Notes: generated by a model from the sequence alone, not told the origin. 10,732 nt of DNA from Gemmatimonadota bacterium (GCA_030618065.1 JAUXEE010000035.1:1-10732), one strand, 5' to 3'; counted from the stretch's first letter, positions 1 to 6,459 are shown. Program-made: numbers and translations.

Positions 1-293
1 AGGCCCGCGTGGCGGAGTTCGACGCCCAGTGGCCCCGGCCTTCCGTCAAGACCATGATGGATCACGTCGACTACGTCGTCGACCTCATCGGCATCGACCA
101 TGTGGGAATCGGTACGGATTTCGATGGAGGTGGGGGAGTTCCGGGGTTCAACGATGCCGGCGAGGCCCTGAACGTGACGGTGGAGCTGGTCAGGCGGGGT
201 TACACCGAAGAGGAGATCCGGAAAATCTGGGGAGGAAACCTCCTTCGCGCCTGGCGGGAAGTGGAGCGCGTCGCCGCGGAGATTCAGGGCTGA
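1..293 (+). CDS. Membrane dipeptidase (peptidase M19), C-terminal part, 5' end outside window
   Basis: This is the last 97 codons of a gene that begins before the window; the reading frame is open from base 3 to the TGA at 291-293. The run GIDHVGIGTDFDGG is the M19 (renal dipeptidase) signature, in which the Asp of the (S/T)DFDG stretch is an active-site residue. The WGGNLLR near the end matches the conserved GxNxLR close to the C-terminus of the family. M19 enzymes are di-zinc metallopeptidases that hydrolyse dipeptides, often including those with a C-terminal D-amino acid. The zinc ligands lie further upstream and cannot be checked here, nor can the presence of a signal peptide. The gene converges on the PflX-like radical SAM gene with only 9 nt between stop codons, so there is no room for an intergenic terminator. 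Family assignment is secure; substrate is unknown. Confidence 0.9.
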   Translation, partial: ARVAEFDAQWPRPSVKTMMDHVDYVVDLIGIDHVGIGTDFDGGGGVPGFNDAGEALNVTVELVRRGYTEEEIRKIWGGNLLRAWREVERVAAEIQG

Positions 294-302
294 CCGGGGA
301 CC

Positions 303-1253
303 TCAGGGGGCATTTCGGGTGTCCAGCCGTGAGAGGCCCATCTCTTCGGCGACCCGGAGGGCGGCTCGGTATTCGGAGAGCTCCAAAGGCCGGTTCAACT
401 CCGGCCAATCCTGTCCTCCCACCTTACCTCCGGGGCGGTATTGACCCATGACGTTCACGAACGTTTCTGGTCCCAACTCCTGAACGATCCAAGCCAGGAT
501 CGACCGGGTCTCCTCCGGGAGGCCCGGCATCACCAGATGGCGGATCAAGACTCCCCTTCGAGCTAATCCGTCGGCGTCGATATCCAGGAAGCCTACCTGC
601 CCATGCATTTCCCTAAGGGCGGCCTTGGCCACCTCCGGATAATCCTCCGCCTTCAAGTACCGCTTGCTGAGGCCGGGACTGAAGAGTTTGAGGTCGGGCA
701 TGTAGATGTCCACGATCCCGTCGAGGAGGGCCAGGCTCTCCAGGGAGTCGTAGGCACTGGTGTTGTAGACGAGGGGAAGCCGAAGCCCCTGCTCCACAGC
801 CAGTGGGAGCGCTTCCAGGAGTTGGGGCACTACGTGCTCCGGGGTCACGAAGTTGATGTTGTGGCACCCTCGGCCTTGGAGGGAGATCATGAACCCGGCC
901 AGAACATGGGGAGGGACACCCTCCGACGGAGGACGAATCCCCTGGCTGATATCGTAGTTCTGGCAGAAAACGCACCGCAGGTTGCAGTGGCCAAAGAAGA
1001 TGGTTCCCGACCCGTTCCAACCCCGGAGACACTCCTCCTCGCCCGGATGGGGGAAGGCGCTGGTCACCACGGCATATCGACCGGTCTTGCACGCCGACCA
1101 ACGGTCCTCGATACGATTCACATGGCAGTTCCGGGGGCAGACCCGGCAACTGGCCAAACTCGCCACCGCCCTGGTCGCCCTGGAGCGAAGTTCGTCCAGG
1201 CCCAGACGAAGGTAGGAGGGGGTGAAGCCGGAAGGGCCGGCGGGAGGCGTCAT
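303..1253 (-). CDS. PflX-like radical SAM protein (pyruvate formate-lyase activating enzyme-related)
   Basis: This is a 316-residue radical SAM protein. The [4Fe-4S]/SAM motif CxxxCxxC is at C90, C94 and C97 (HCNLRCVFCQNYDIS). A second cysteine group near the N-terminus, CRVCPRNC at C36/C39/C43 with C55, resembles the extra cysteines of the PflX/COG1313 group, whose substrates are unknown. The middle (IYMPDLKLFSP, about 184-193) and the later HLVMPGLPEETRSIL stretch (about 239-253) also fit that group. I chose the ATG at 1253 because it lies 1 nt after the stop codon of the upstream amrS-like gene (TGA-C-ATG). That implies translational coupling, and no good Shine-Dalgarno sequence is visible. 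An in-frame ATG at 1391 would give 362 residues, but those extra codons overlap the well-conserved C-terminal zinc-ribbon-like part of the upstream gene and look like a shadow. It is the last gene of the four-gene operon. Confidence 0.85.
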   Translation of the reverse strand: MTPPAGPSGFTPSYLRLGLDELRSRATRAVASLASCRVCPRNCHVNRIEDRWSACKTGRYAVVTSAFPHPGEEECLRGWNGSGTIFFGHCNLRCVFCQNYDISQGIRPPSEGVPPHVLAGFMISLQGRGCHNINFVTPEHVVPQLLEALPLAVEQGLRLPLVYNTSAYDSLESLALLDGIVDIYMPDLKLFSPGLSKRYLKAEDYPEVAKAALREMHGQVGFLDIDADGLARRGVLIRHLVMPGLPEETRSILAWIVQELGPETFVNVMGQYRPGGKVGGQDWPELNRPLELSEYRAALRVAEEMGLSRLDTRNAP

Positions 1254-1254
1254 G

Positions 1255-2331
1255 TCATCGGAAATCGGCCAACCGTACGGGTTGGCGCCGGGGTCCCCAC
1301 CTTCCTGGTTGGGCTTCGAAAACACCAGGCAGGCGGGTTCCACAGGCCTCGCACGCTCCGTCTCCGGTAAGTTTCCATTCGGACAAGACATACCAATCCC
1401 GACCGATCAGTAGGTGGCCACAGGTGGGGCAATAGGTGCTTTCCCCCTCTTTGTCGTGAACGTTCCCGCTGTAGGCGAAGCGGACACCGTTTTCGCCGGC
1501 GATGGCCCGGGCACGGTTCAGTGTGGCTGCGGGAGTGGCAGGGACGTCCCGCATTTTCCAGTCCGGATGAAAGGCGGTGAAATGCATGGGCACGTCGGGG
1601 CCCAGCTCTTCCACCACCCACCCGGTCATCTCATGGAGTTCTTCCTCGGAGTCGTTCCATCCGGGAATCAGCAGAGTCGTCAGTTCCACCCAAACGTCTG
1701 TTTCATTGCAGACGTATCGGAGAGTATCCTTGACCGGCTCCAGATGGCCCGCGGCGAGCTTGCGGTAGAAAGTCTCGGAGAAGGCCTTGAGGTCGATGTT
1801 CGCCGCGTCCATATGCCGGTAGAACTCCTCCCGAGGCTCGGGGCTCACATACCCGGCGGTCACGGCCACGGTGAGGACTCCTTCTTCGTGGCAGGCCTGG
1901 GCCACGTCCACGGCGTACTCGTGGAAGATGACGGGGTCGTTGTAGGTGAAGGCGACACTCCGACAGCCGAGACGTTTCGCCGCGCGGGCGATGGTCTCGG
2001 GGGAAGCTCGATCCATGAGCCGGTCCATCTCCCTGGATTTGGAGATGTCCCAGTTCTGGCAGAATTTACAGGTCAGGTTACACCCGGCGGTGCCGAAGGA
2101 GAGTACGGGAGTCCCGGGCAGGAAATGGTTCAGGGGCTTCTTTTCGATGGGGTCCACGCAGAATCCGGAGGACCTGCCGTAGGTGGTGAGGACCATCTCC
2201 CCGTTTCGGTGGGCCCGGACGAAACACATCCCGCGCTGTCCCTCCCGGAGCCGACAAAGGCGGGGGCAGAGGTCACACTGGATCCGGCCATCGTCCAGGG
2301 CATGCCAATAGCGGCCCGGTCTGCCTTCCAT
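1255..2331 (-). CDS. amrS: AmmeMemoRadiSam-system radical SAM enzyme (AmrS family)
   Basis: The protein has 358 residues, normal for the family. An N-terminal cysteine cluster (C19, C22, C26, C36; CDLCPRLC) precedes the radical SAM motif C84-x3-C88-x2-C91 (GCNLTCKFCQNWDIS). Then come the conserved VAFTYNDP (about 126-133), NIDLKAF (178-184) and LLIPGWNDS (220-228). Two CxxC pairs at C301/C304 and C327/C330 form the C-terminal ribbon typical of AmrS. AmrS proteins usually co-occur with AMMECR1 and MEMO homologues; their reaction is not established, and neither partner is in this window. The start at 2331 has an excellent Shine-Dalgarno GAGGAGGT 7 nt upstream. The gene follows the racemase homologue by 34 nt and is followed by the PflX-like gene after 1 nt, so two radical SAM enzymes are made from one transcript. 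Confidence 0.9.
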   Translation of the reverse strand: MEGRPGRYWHALDDGRIQCDLCPRLCRLREGQRGMCFVRAHRNGEMVLTTYGRSSGFCVDPIEKKPLNHFLPGTPVLSFGTAGCNLTCKFCQNWDISKSREMDRLMDRASPETIARAAKRLGCRSVAFTYNDPVIFHEYAVDVAQACHEEGVLTVAVTAGYVSPEPREEFYRHMDAANIDLKAFSETFYRKLAAGHLEPVKDTLRYVCNETDVWVELTTLLIPGWNDSEEELHEMTGWVVEELGPDVPMHFTAFHPDWKMRDVPATPAATLNRARAIAGENGVRFAYSGNVHDKEGESTYCPTCGHLLIGRDWYVLSEWKLTGDGACEACGTRLPGVFEAQPGRWGPRRQPVRLADFR

Positions 2332-2338
2332 GCTGGTT

Positions 2339-2346
2339 ACCTCCTC
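2339..2346 (-). promoter_or_regulatory. Ribosome binding site of the amrS-like gene
   Basis: GAGGAGGT on the minus strand, with 7 nt to the ATG at 2331. It is a near-perfect anti-16S match inside the 34-nt gap after the racemase stop codon and fixes the start of the 358-residue protein. Confidence 0.8.
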
Positions 2347-2365
2347 GATCCACCCGGGATTCTAC

Positions 2366-3610
2366 TCATTCCTCCACCAAGACTCTTGGGAGGGATGGGT
2401 TCACGTGCATCAAGAGGTCATACACCGAAACCCCGAGGGTTTCGGCCATGGTGTTCGGTTCCAATGCAGGGTCATCGGGGCCCATGAGGGTCACCAGGTC
2501 CCCCACCTGGACGGAAAGGTGATCTCCCACCTTCACGATGCAGTGGCTGGCGCTTACCGCCCCGATGACTGGGAAGAGCTGGTCCCTGATAAGGACCTGG
2601 GCCCCGTTCGCAGCTTCCCGGGGATACCCGTCGGCGTGGCCGACGGGGAGAGTCGCGACCCAGGTGGGGCGGTCGGCAACCCAGGGGCGGCCATATCCGA
2701 CGCCATCTCCCTCCTCCAGGTGGGATACCCGAACCACCCGGGCCCTTAGGCGGATGGCGGATCGGAGAGTGGCCATCTCCCGCTCCTGTTCCGGATCACT
2801 GGGGTACGAGCCGAAGAGTGCGATCCCGGGCCGCACCAGGTCGAGATGCCCTTCCGGAAGATGGAAGACCCCGTTTGAAGCTGCTGCGTGGAGAGGGCCG
2901 GTCTCCACCCCCGCGTCCCGAGCTTTTTCAGTCACGTCCAGGAATCGGCGGAGTTGTTCCGGGTCGAAGTCTCGATCCTCCCCCAACTCGGTGAAAGTGC
3001 CTTGGACTTGGATCTCCGGGTGGCGGCTCAGCTCGATCATCCAGGGCAGGGCGTTTCGGAAAGACATCCCCATCCGCCCCATGCCCGTGTCCAGGTAGAA
3101 GTGGATCGCCACCGGCTGGCCGAGGGCTCGGGCAAGGGGCAGGACTCGCTCCGTCGCGTCCGGGGTGTAGACGCTGAGCTCGACCTGCGCTTCGGCCAGC
3201 TCCCGGCCTTGGTCCGGAGAGAACATCCCCATGAGGAGGATGGGCTTTTGAACGCCGGCCGACCTCAACTTCAAGGCCTCTTCTCCTTTCACGACAGCAA
3301 GCCCGAGGACGGCAGGATCATCCTGCAGAATCCGCCCGACGGTCCCGAGGTCGAGCCCGTAACCGTTGTTCTTCACGACAGCGAGGATGGGCTTGTTCCC
3401 GGAGAGGCGGCGAACCTCCCTCACCCCCTGGGCGAGGTGCTTCGGTATGACTTCCACCCAGGGGTCAAAACGACCCACGGGGAGGGGCGACTGTTCTTGG
3501 GATAAGGCTTTGGCATGGAGAGTGGACTCGGGCCCTTCCATGCCCCCGAGAAACCCGGGGCTGGCGGCCAAAGCTGCGGTACCGAGGAAGGTACGGCGAG
3601 ACATGCTCAT
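2366..3610 (-). CDS. Tat-exported alanine racemase homologue with altered active-site residues
   Basis: This is a 414-residue fold-type III PLP enzyme of the alanine racemase family. The N-terminus MSMSRRTFLG plus a hydrophobic stretch to about residue 22 is a twin-arginine signal, so the enzyme should be folded in the cytoplasm and exported. The PLP lysine is K80 (VVKNNGYG), the second-base tyrosine is Y306 (GVGYGRPW), R179 lies in DTGMGRMG, and RPGIALFG (260-267) binds the PLP region. Several positions differ from the usual pattern. Y172 sits where the carbamylated lysine normally precedes DTGMGR. E208 (FTELGED) replaces the His of the THFA motif, and A354-S355-H356 replaces the usual MDQ-like triplet. 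By position these match K129, H166 and the D313 region of the Bacillus stearothermophilus enzyme; the alignment is mine, by eye. The substrate may therefore not be alanine, or the function may have drifted. The ATG at 3610 has AGGAG 6 nt upstream, overlapping the PadR stop codon. Confidence 0.85.
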   Translation of the reverse strand: MSMSRRTFLGTAALAASPGFLGGMEGPESTLHAKALSQEQSPLPVGRFDPWVEVIPKHLAQGVREVRRLSGNKPILAVVKNNGYGLDLGTVGRILQDDPAVLGLAVVKGEEALKLRSAGVQKPILLMGMFSPDQGRELAEAQVELSVYTPDATERVLPLARALGQPVAIHFYLDTGMGRMGMSFRNALPWMIELSRHPEIQVQGTFTELGEDRDFDPEQLRRFLDVTEKARDAGVETGPLHAAASNGVFHLPEGHLDLVRPGIALFGSYPSDPEQEREMATLRSAIRLRARVVRVSHLEEGDGVGYGRPWVADRPTWVATLPVGHADGYPREAANGAQVLIRDQLFPVIGAVSASHCIVKVGDHLSVQVGDLVTLMGPDDPALEPNTMAETLGVSVYDLLMHVNPSLPRVLVEE

Positions 3611-3616
3611 TCTGAG

Positions 3617-3621
3617 CTCCT
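3617..3621 (-). promoter_or_regulatory. Ribosome binding site of the racemase homologue, overlapping the PadR stop codon
   Basis: AGGAG on the minus strand, with 6 nt to the ATG at 3610. Its first two bases are the last two of the PadR stop codon TAG (3622-3620). This supports co-transcription and probable translational coupling of the two genes, and favours the ATG at 3610 over the in-frame ATG at 3604. Confidence 0.75.
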
Positions 3622-4234
3622 AGTCGTCCTGAGTGGCTTCTCCTTTGGCATCTTCTCCTTCGGCATCTTCTCCTTCGGCCTCCTCCTTCTTTGGCCCCTT
3701 CTTGAAGTCCTCCATCTCTTTTCTGGCCCGATCCAGCGCGTCGGCCATCTTCCTGAGCAACTCCGGGCCCGTTTCCCAGGCGAAGGCCCCCTCGAAGGTG
3801 GATTGAGCCAGGCGGGAGAAGGCCGCTGACAGGTCTCGGGTGTCCTTCCCCCAATAGCGGTCCGCGAAGGAGCTGATCCGCTCGAAGATCTCGTCTACTA
3901 CATCACCGTGGTCATCCAGGTATTCCCGGCCCTCATCGGTGATCTCGTAGATCTTCTTCCCCTCCTCCTCCCGATACCGCAAATACCCCTCATCCTCCAG
4001 CATCTGAAGGGTAGGGTAAACTGAGCCTGGGCTTGCTTTGTAGCAACCGCAGGACTCTTCCTCCAGAGCCTGCATCACCTCATAGCCATGCATGGGTTTT
4101 TCCGAAACCAGGCGAAGGATGACGAATTTCAGGTCCCCCCGCTCAAAGACCCTCCACCGAAATCGCTGGCCTCGTTGGTTGGCCCATCCCCCAAAGCCGA
4201 ATCCAAACCCTTCCCCGCATCCCTTGTCTCTCAT
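3620..4234 (-). CDS. PadR-family transcriptional regulator with acidic repeat tail
   Basis: The protein has 204 residues. After a Gly/Phe-rich N-terminus (GFGFGFGGW, 9-17) comes a PadR winged helix at about 32-106, with the hallmarks KPMHGYEVMQAL and SPGSVYPTLQMLEDEGYL, then the wing EEGKKIYEITDEGREYL. A helical segment at about 110-180, probably the dimerisation arm, leads into a low-complexity acidic tail (EGEDA repeats, 185-200). Cysteines at 6, 62 and 64 (CGC) could allow thiol or metal sensing, but that is speculation. I chose the ATG at 4234 because AAGGAG sits 6 nt upstream; a longer in-frame ATG at 4585 would translate the palindromic operator and is rejected. PadR proteins are usually repressors of the neighbouring operon and of themselves. 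This one is first in a leftward operon and divergent from a DUF4097 gene. Effector unknown. Confidence 0.9.
   Translation of the reverse strand: MRDKGCGEGFGFGFGGWANQRGQRFRWRVFERGDLKFVILRLVSEKPMHGYEVMQALEEESCGCYKASPGSVYPTLQMLEDEGYLRYREEEGKKIYEITDEGREYLDDHGDVVDEIFERISSFADRYWGKDTRDLSAAFSRLAQSTFEGAFAWETGPELLRKMADALDRARKEMEDFKKGPKKEEAEGEDAEGEDAKGEATQDD
3637..3681 (-). repeat. Three tandem 15-bp repeats inside the PadR gene
   Basis: Three direct copies of a 15-bp unit (CTTCTCCTTCGGCAT on the plus strand, with one or two changes between copies) lie at 3637-3651, 3652-3666 and 3667-3681. The unit is five codons long, so changes in copy number keep the frame. It encodes the EGEDA-type repeats of the acidic tail of the regulator. 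Confidence 0.85.
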
Positions 4235-4240
4235 GTTGGT

Positions 4241-4246
4241 CTCCTT
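4241..4246 (-). promoter_or_regulatory. Ribosome binding site of the PadR gene
   Basis: AAGGAG on the minus strand, 6 nt before the ATG at 4234. It sets the start of the 204-residue regulator and lies just downstream of the triple palindrome. Confidence 0.75.
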
Positions 4247-4248
4247 TT

Positions 4249-4282
4249 TGATATATCGACCGATATATCGAACGATATATCG
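4249..4282. promoter_or_regulatory. Probable PadR operator: three phased copies of CGATATATCG
   Basis: Three 10-bp palindromes lie at 4249-4258 (TGATATATCG, one mismatch), 4261-4270 and 4273-4282 (both exactly CGATATATCG), separated by 2 bp each, giving a strict 12-bp period. This AT-rich array stands out sharply from the high-GC surroundings. It lies 15 nt upstream of the PadR start codon, next to its ribosome binding site, where it would cover the leader or promoter of the PadR operon. Binding by the adjacent PadR protein and autorepression are inferences from position and symmetry; PadR family members commonly bind AT-rich inverted repeats near their own promoters. The array could also affect the divergent DUF4097 gene, whose start is about 200 bp away. 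Confidence 0.65.
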
Positions 4283-4467
4283 TTTCATCGAGCCTCGCAA
4301 GATCCCGCAGCCCGTCAAATCCGCCGGAATCCGCCATGCAGAATCCAACGTCCCGTCGAACAAGTCGATTCCAACCTCCACCTCTCCTTGACCGTCCAAC
4401 CAACTGTCCACCCCTGAACCTTGGGGGTCACTTCGTCCGTATGGGGTGATAATTCCGTCCTCCATCT

Positions 4468-4473
4468 CAGGAG
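4468..4473 (+). promoter_or_regulatory. Ribosome binding site of the DUF4097-type gene
   Basis: CAGGAG with 7 nt to the ATG at 4481. It decides for the 303-residue protein beginning with a signal peptide, against an in-frame ATG at 4421 that would place 20 unrelated residues before that signal. Confidence 0.75.
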
Positions 4474-4480
4474 CAAAATA

Positions 4481-5392
4481 ATGAAAGCCGTCATCCTTCT
4501 CTCCGGCCTGGCTGGCCTGGCGATCTTCGGGCCACCGGTCCTCAAATCCCGGGCCCATCACGCCGAAATCTCTGTCATCGTGCACGAAATCTCCTACAGC
4601 CAGGATTCCTGGACCGGGCAGGGCGAGTGTCGTTTCGAGGCCGAGCGGAGTCTCACTGTTCCGGCTGGTTCGGTGGAGGGAATCCGTCTCCTGGCCGGCT
4701 CAGGGTCTCTCGAAGTCGTGGGCGTGGAAGGGCTTCGAGAGGTCCAGGCGGTGGGCCGCGCCTGCGCCTCCCACGAAGACTTCTTGAATGATATTCAACT
4801 GACCTCGGAAATGGTGGGATCCATCCTGGCGATGGAAACTCACTATCCTGATTGGAGAGGATGGCGTGGTGGCAACCGGTACGCCCGTCTCGATCTCAGG
4901 GTAGAGGTTCCGGCTGGAATGGCGGCGGAGATCAAGGACGGGAGCGGGGAGATGGTCGTCTCGAATCTCGGATCCCTCATGATCGAGGATGGCTCGGGTG
5001 AGGTGGTGATCAGCGGGATCCATGGAGACTTGACCATCGACGACGGCTCCGGTGAACTGGAGATTCGGGGAGTTTCGGGCTTCGTCACCATAGAAGACGG
5101 CTCGGGCGAGGTCGTTCTGGAGGATGCGGGGTCGAACGTGGAGATCCACGACTCCTCCGGTGAGCTGGAGATTCGGGGAATCGACGGGTCCCTTACACTG
5201 TACGACAGCTCCGGAGAGGTGAACGTTCAGGATGTGACGGGTTTTGTGAGAGTGGTTCGGGACAGCTCCGGGGATATCGTTGTGAGGAATGTCGGCGGCG
5301 ACTTCATCGTTGAGCGGGACGGGAGTGGTGGTATCCGATTTGAGAATGTTGAAGGATCCGTGGATATTCCCCGGAAGAAAAGGAAAGAGTAG
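4481..5392 (+). CDS. Secreted DUF4097-type beta-strand repeat protein
   Basis: The protein has 303 residues. MKAVILLSGLAGLAIFGPPV followed by a polar stretch (LKSRAHHAE) is a signal peptide or N-terminal anchor with likely cleavage near A25. A less regular region to about 150 contains two cysteines, C50 and C95, which could pair. From residue 153 there are eight repeats of 17-19 residues, each starting with a D(G/S)SG turn at D153, D170, D188, D206, D224, D242, D261 and D280 and followed by short alternating beta strands. This is the pattern of a right-handed beta-solenoid as in the DUF4097 (putative adhesin-like) family. It ends in a basic KKRKE. Such proteins are often linked to envelope-stress regulation in other bacteria, but their biochemical role is mostly unknown. 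The gene is divergent from PadR, and the cyclodeaminase-like gene follows after 19 nt. Confidence 0.85.
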   Translation: MKAVILLSGLAGLAIFGPPVLKSRAHHAEISVIVHEISYSQDSWTGQGECRFEAERSLTVPAGSVEGIRLLAGSGSLEVVGVEGLREVQAVGRACASHEDFLNDIQLTSEMVGSILAMETHYPDWRGWRGGNRYARLDLRVEVPAGMAAEIKDGSGEMVVSNLGSLMIEDGSGEVVISGIHGDLTIDDGSGELEIRGVSGFVTIEDGSGEVVLEDAGSNVEIHDSSGELEIRGIDGSLTLYDSSGEVNVQDVTGFVRVVRDSSGDIVVRNVGGDFIVERDGSGGIRFENVEGSVDIPRKKRKE

Positions 5393-5400
5393 TCCGAACC

Positions 5401-5404
5401 GGAG
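5401..5404 (+). promoter_or_regulatory. Ribosome binding site of the cyclodeaminase-family gene
   Basis: GGAG with 7 nt to the ATG at 5412, in the 19-nt gap after the DUF4097 stop codon. It favours the 5412 start over an in-frame upstream ATG at 5289 that lies inside the preceding gene. Confidence 0.6.
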
Positions 5405-5411
5405 CTTTGCC

Positions 5412-6386
5412 ATGACCATTCCGACCCTCCGATACCTCTCCAGGCGAGACGTCGAATCCCTGGCCATTCCCATGGGGGAGATCATCGATGTGGTGGAGGC
5501 GGCTCTTCGTGAGAAAGGGGAGGGAAGGGCGGAGATGCCGCCGAAGCCGGGGGTTCATCCCCGGGCGGATGCCTTCATCCATGCCATGCCGGCCTTCCTG
5601 GAAGGGATGAACGCGGTTGGGCTCAAATGGGTGTCGGGTTTCCCGCAGAATCTGGAGAAGGGCTTACCCTATATCAGCGGCCTTTTCGTATTGAACGATA
5701 CCGAGACAGGGTTCCCCTTATCGGTCATGGACTGCACCTGGATCACCGGGGTCCGAACCGGAGCCGCTTCCGCCGTGGCTGCGAAGTACCTGGCCCGCCC
5801 TGAATCCAGAACCATCGGAATCGTTGCCTGTGGCCTTCAGGGGAGGACCAACCTGGAGGCCATGGCCTGCGTCTTCCCCCTGGAAAAGGCCTTCGCCTAC
5901 GATACCGATCCGAGGGCGGCGAAGACCTTTGCCGAGGAGATGGGGGAGAGACTCGGACTCGAGATCGAGGTGGCGGACCGCCTTCGAGATGCAGTGGAAG
6001 GAGTGGACCTGGTGGTCACAAGCGGTCCCATTCTGAAAGAGCCTACGCCCAGTATTCCGGCGGGGTGGTTGGCGCCCGGGAGCTTTGCATGCCCGTTGGA
6101 CTTCGACAGTTATTGGACGGGGGAGGCGTTTCGCGAGGTCGATAAGCTGGCCACCGATGACCATGGGCAACTCTCCTACTACCGGACCGCAGGCTACTTC
6201 ACCGACACTCCTGATCCCTACGCCGACCTCGGGCAGATTGTAACGGGGCAGGCCCCTGCCAGAGAAAGCCGGATGGAGCGGTCCATGAGCCTCAATCTTG
6301 GCCTGGGCATCGAGGATGTGGCAACGGCCCGGATCATCTATGATAGGGCTCTGAAGTTGGGGGTAGGGACGGATCTCCCCCTTTAG
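5412..6386 (+). CDS. Ornithine cyclodeaminase / mu-crystallin family NAD(P)-dependent enzyme
   Basis: The protein has 324 residues, typical of the family. Family landmarks in order: the substrate-binding lysine K72 in GLKWVSGFP, LPYISGLFVLNDTETG (85-100), R115 in ITGVRTGAASAVAAKYLARP, a Rossmann nucleotide-binding turn at 136-144 (GIVACGLQG), and the acidic end of the following strand at D164/D166 (AYDTDP). D230 or D232 (CPLDFDSYW) lies near the position of the catalytic Asp of ornithine cyclodeaminase. The C-terminal LGLGIEDVATARIIYDRA is also typical. Characterised members include ornithine and lysine cyclodeaminases, an archaeal alanine dehydrogenase and ketimine reductases, so the substrate cannot be read from sequence. 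An amino acid or its cyclic imine is likely. It probably shares a transcript with the DUF4097 gene. The protein is cytosolic, with no signal peptide. Confidence 0.88.
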   Translation: MTIPTLRYLSRRDVESLAIPMGEIIDVVEAALREKGEGRAEMPPKPGVHPRADAFIHAMPAFLEGMNAVGLKWVSGFPQNLEKGLPYISGLFVLNDTETGFPLSVMDCTWITGVRTGAASAVAAKYLARPESRTIGIVACGLQGRTNLEAMACVFPLEKAFAYDTDPRAAKTFAEEMGERLGLEIEVADRLRDAVEGVDLVVTSGPILKEPTPSIPAGWLAPGSFACPLDFDSYWTGEAFREVDKLATDDHGQLSYYRTAGYFTDTPDPYADLGQIVTGQAPARESRMERSMSLNLGLGIEDVATARIIYDRALKLGVGTDLPL

Positions 6387-6459
6387 AAGGGTGCCCAGCC
6401 GGCATTACGCAGACAGGCACCTGGAACCTCTCTTGCGTTTGGGGAGCTACCAGAATAGG

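Noticed and set aside
603..1370. Plus-strand open frame (255 codons) opposite the PflX-like gene
   Set aside because: It is the antisense of a well-supported gene, with no family features and no ribosome binding site of note.
1414..2487. Long plus-strand open frame (357 codons) opposite the amrS-like gene
   Set aside because: It is antisense to a gene with clear radical SAM motifs, crosses into the racemase gene, and its translation has no recognisable motif. It is explained by high GC content.
3637..3681. Short tandem repeats considered as a CRISPR-like array
   Set aside because: The units are directly adjacent without spacers and lie in frame inside the PadR gene.
4448..4453. GATAAT as a -10 element for the DUF4097 gene
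   Set aside because: The position fits a short leader, but no -35-like hexamer is found at 16-18 bp upstream; the nearest, TTGGGG at 4421, is 21 bp away.
4235..4585. Extended N-terminus for PadR (117 extra residues)
   Set aside because: It would translate the triple palindrome and overlap the divergent DUF4097 gene. The ATG at 4234 has a strong ribosome binding site and yields a normal PadR.
6379..6421. Possible terminator hairpins after the cyclodeaminase gene (CCCTT-TAG-AAGGG at 6379-6391; GGTGCC/GGCACC at 6390-6421)
   Set aside because: One stem is only 5 bp and the other has a 20-nt loop; neither is followed by a T tract.
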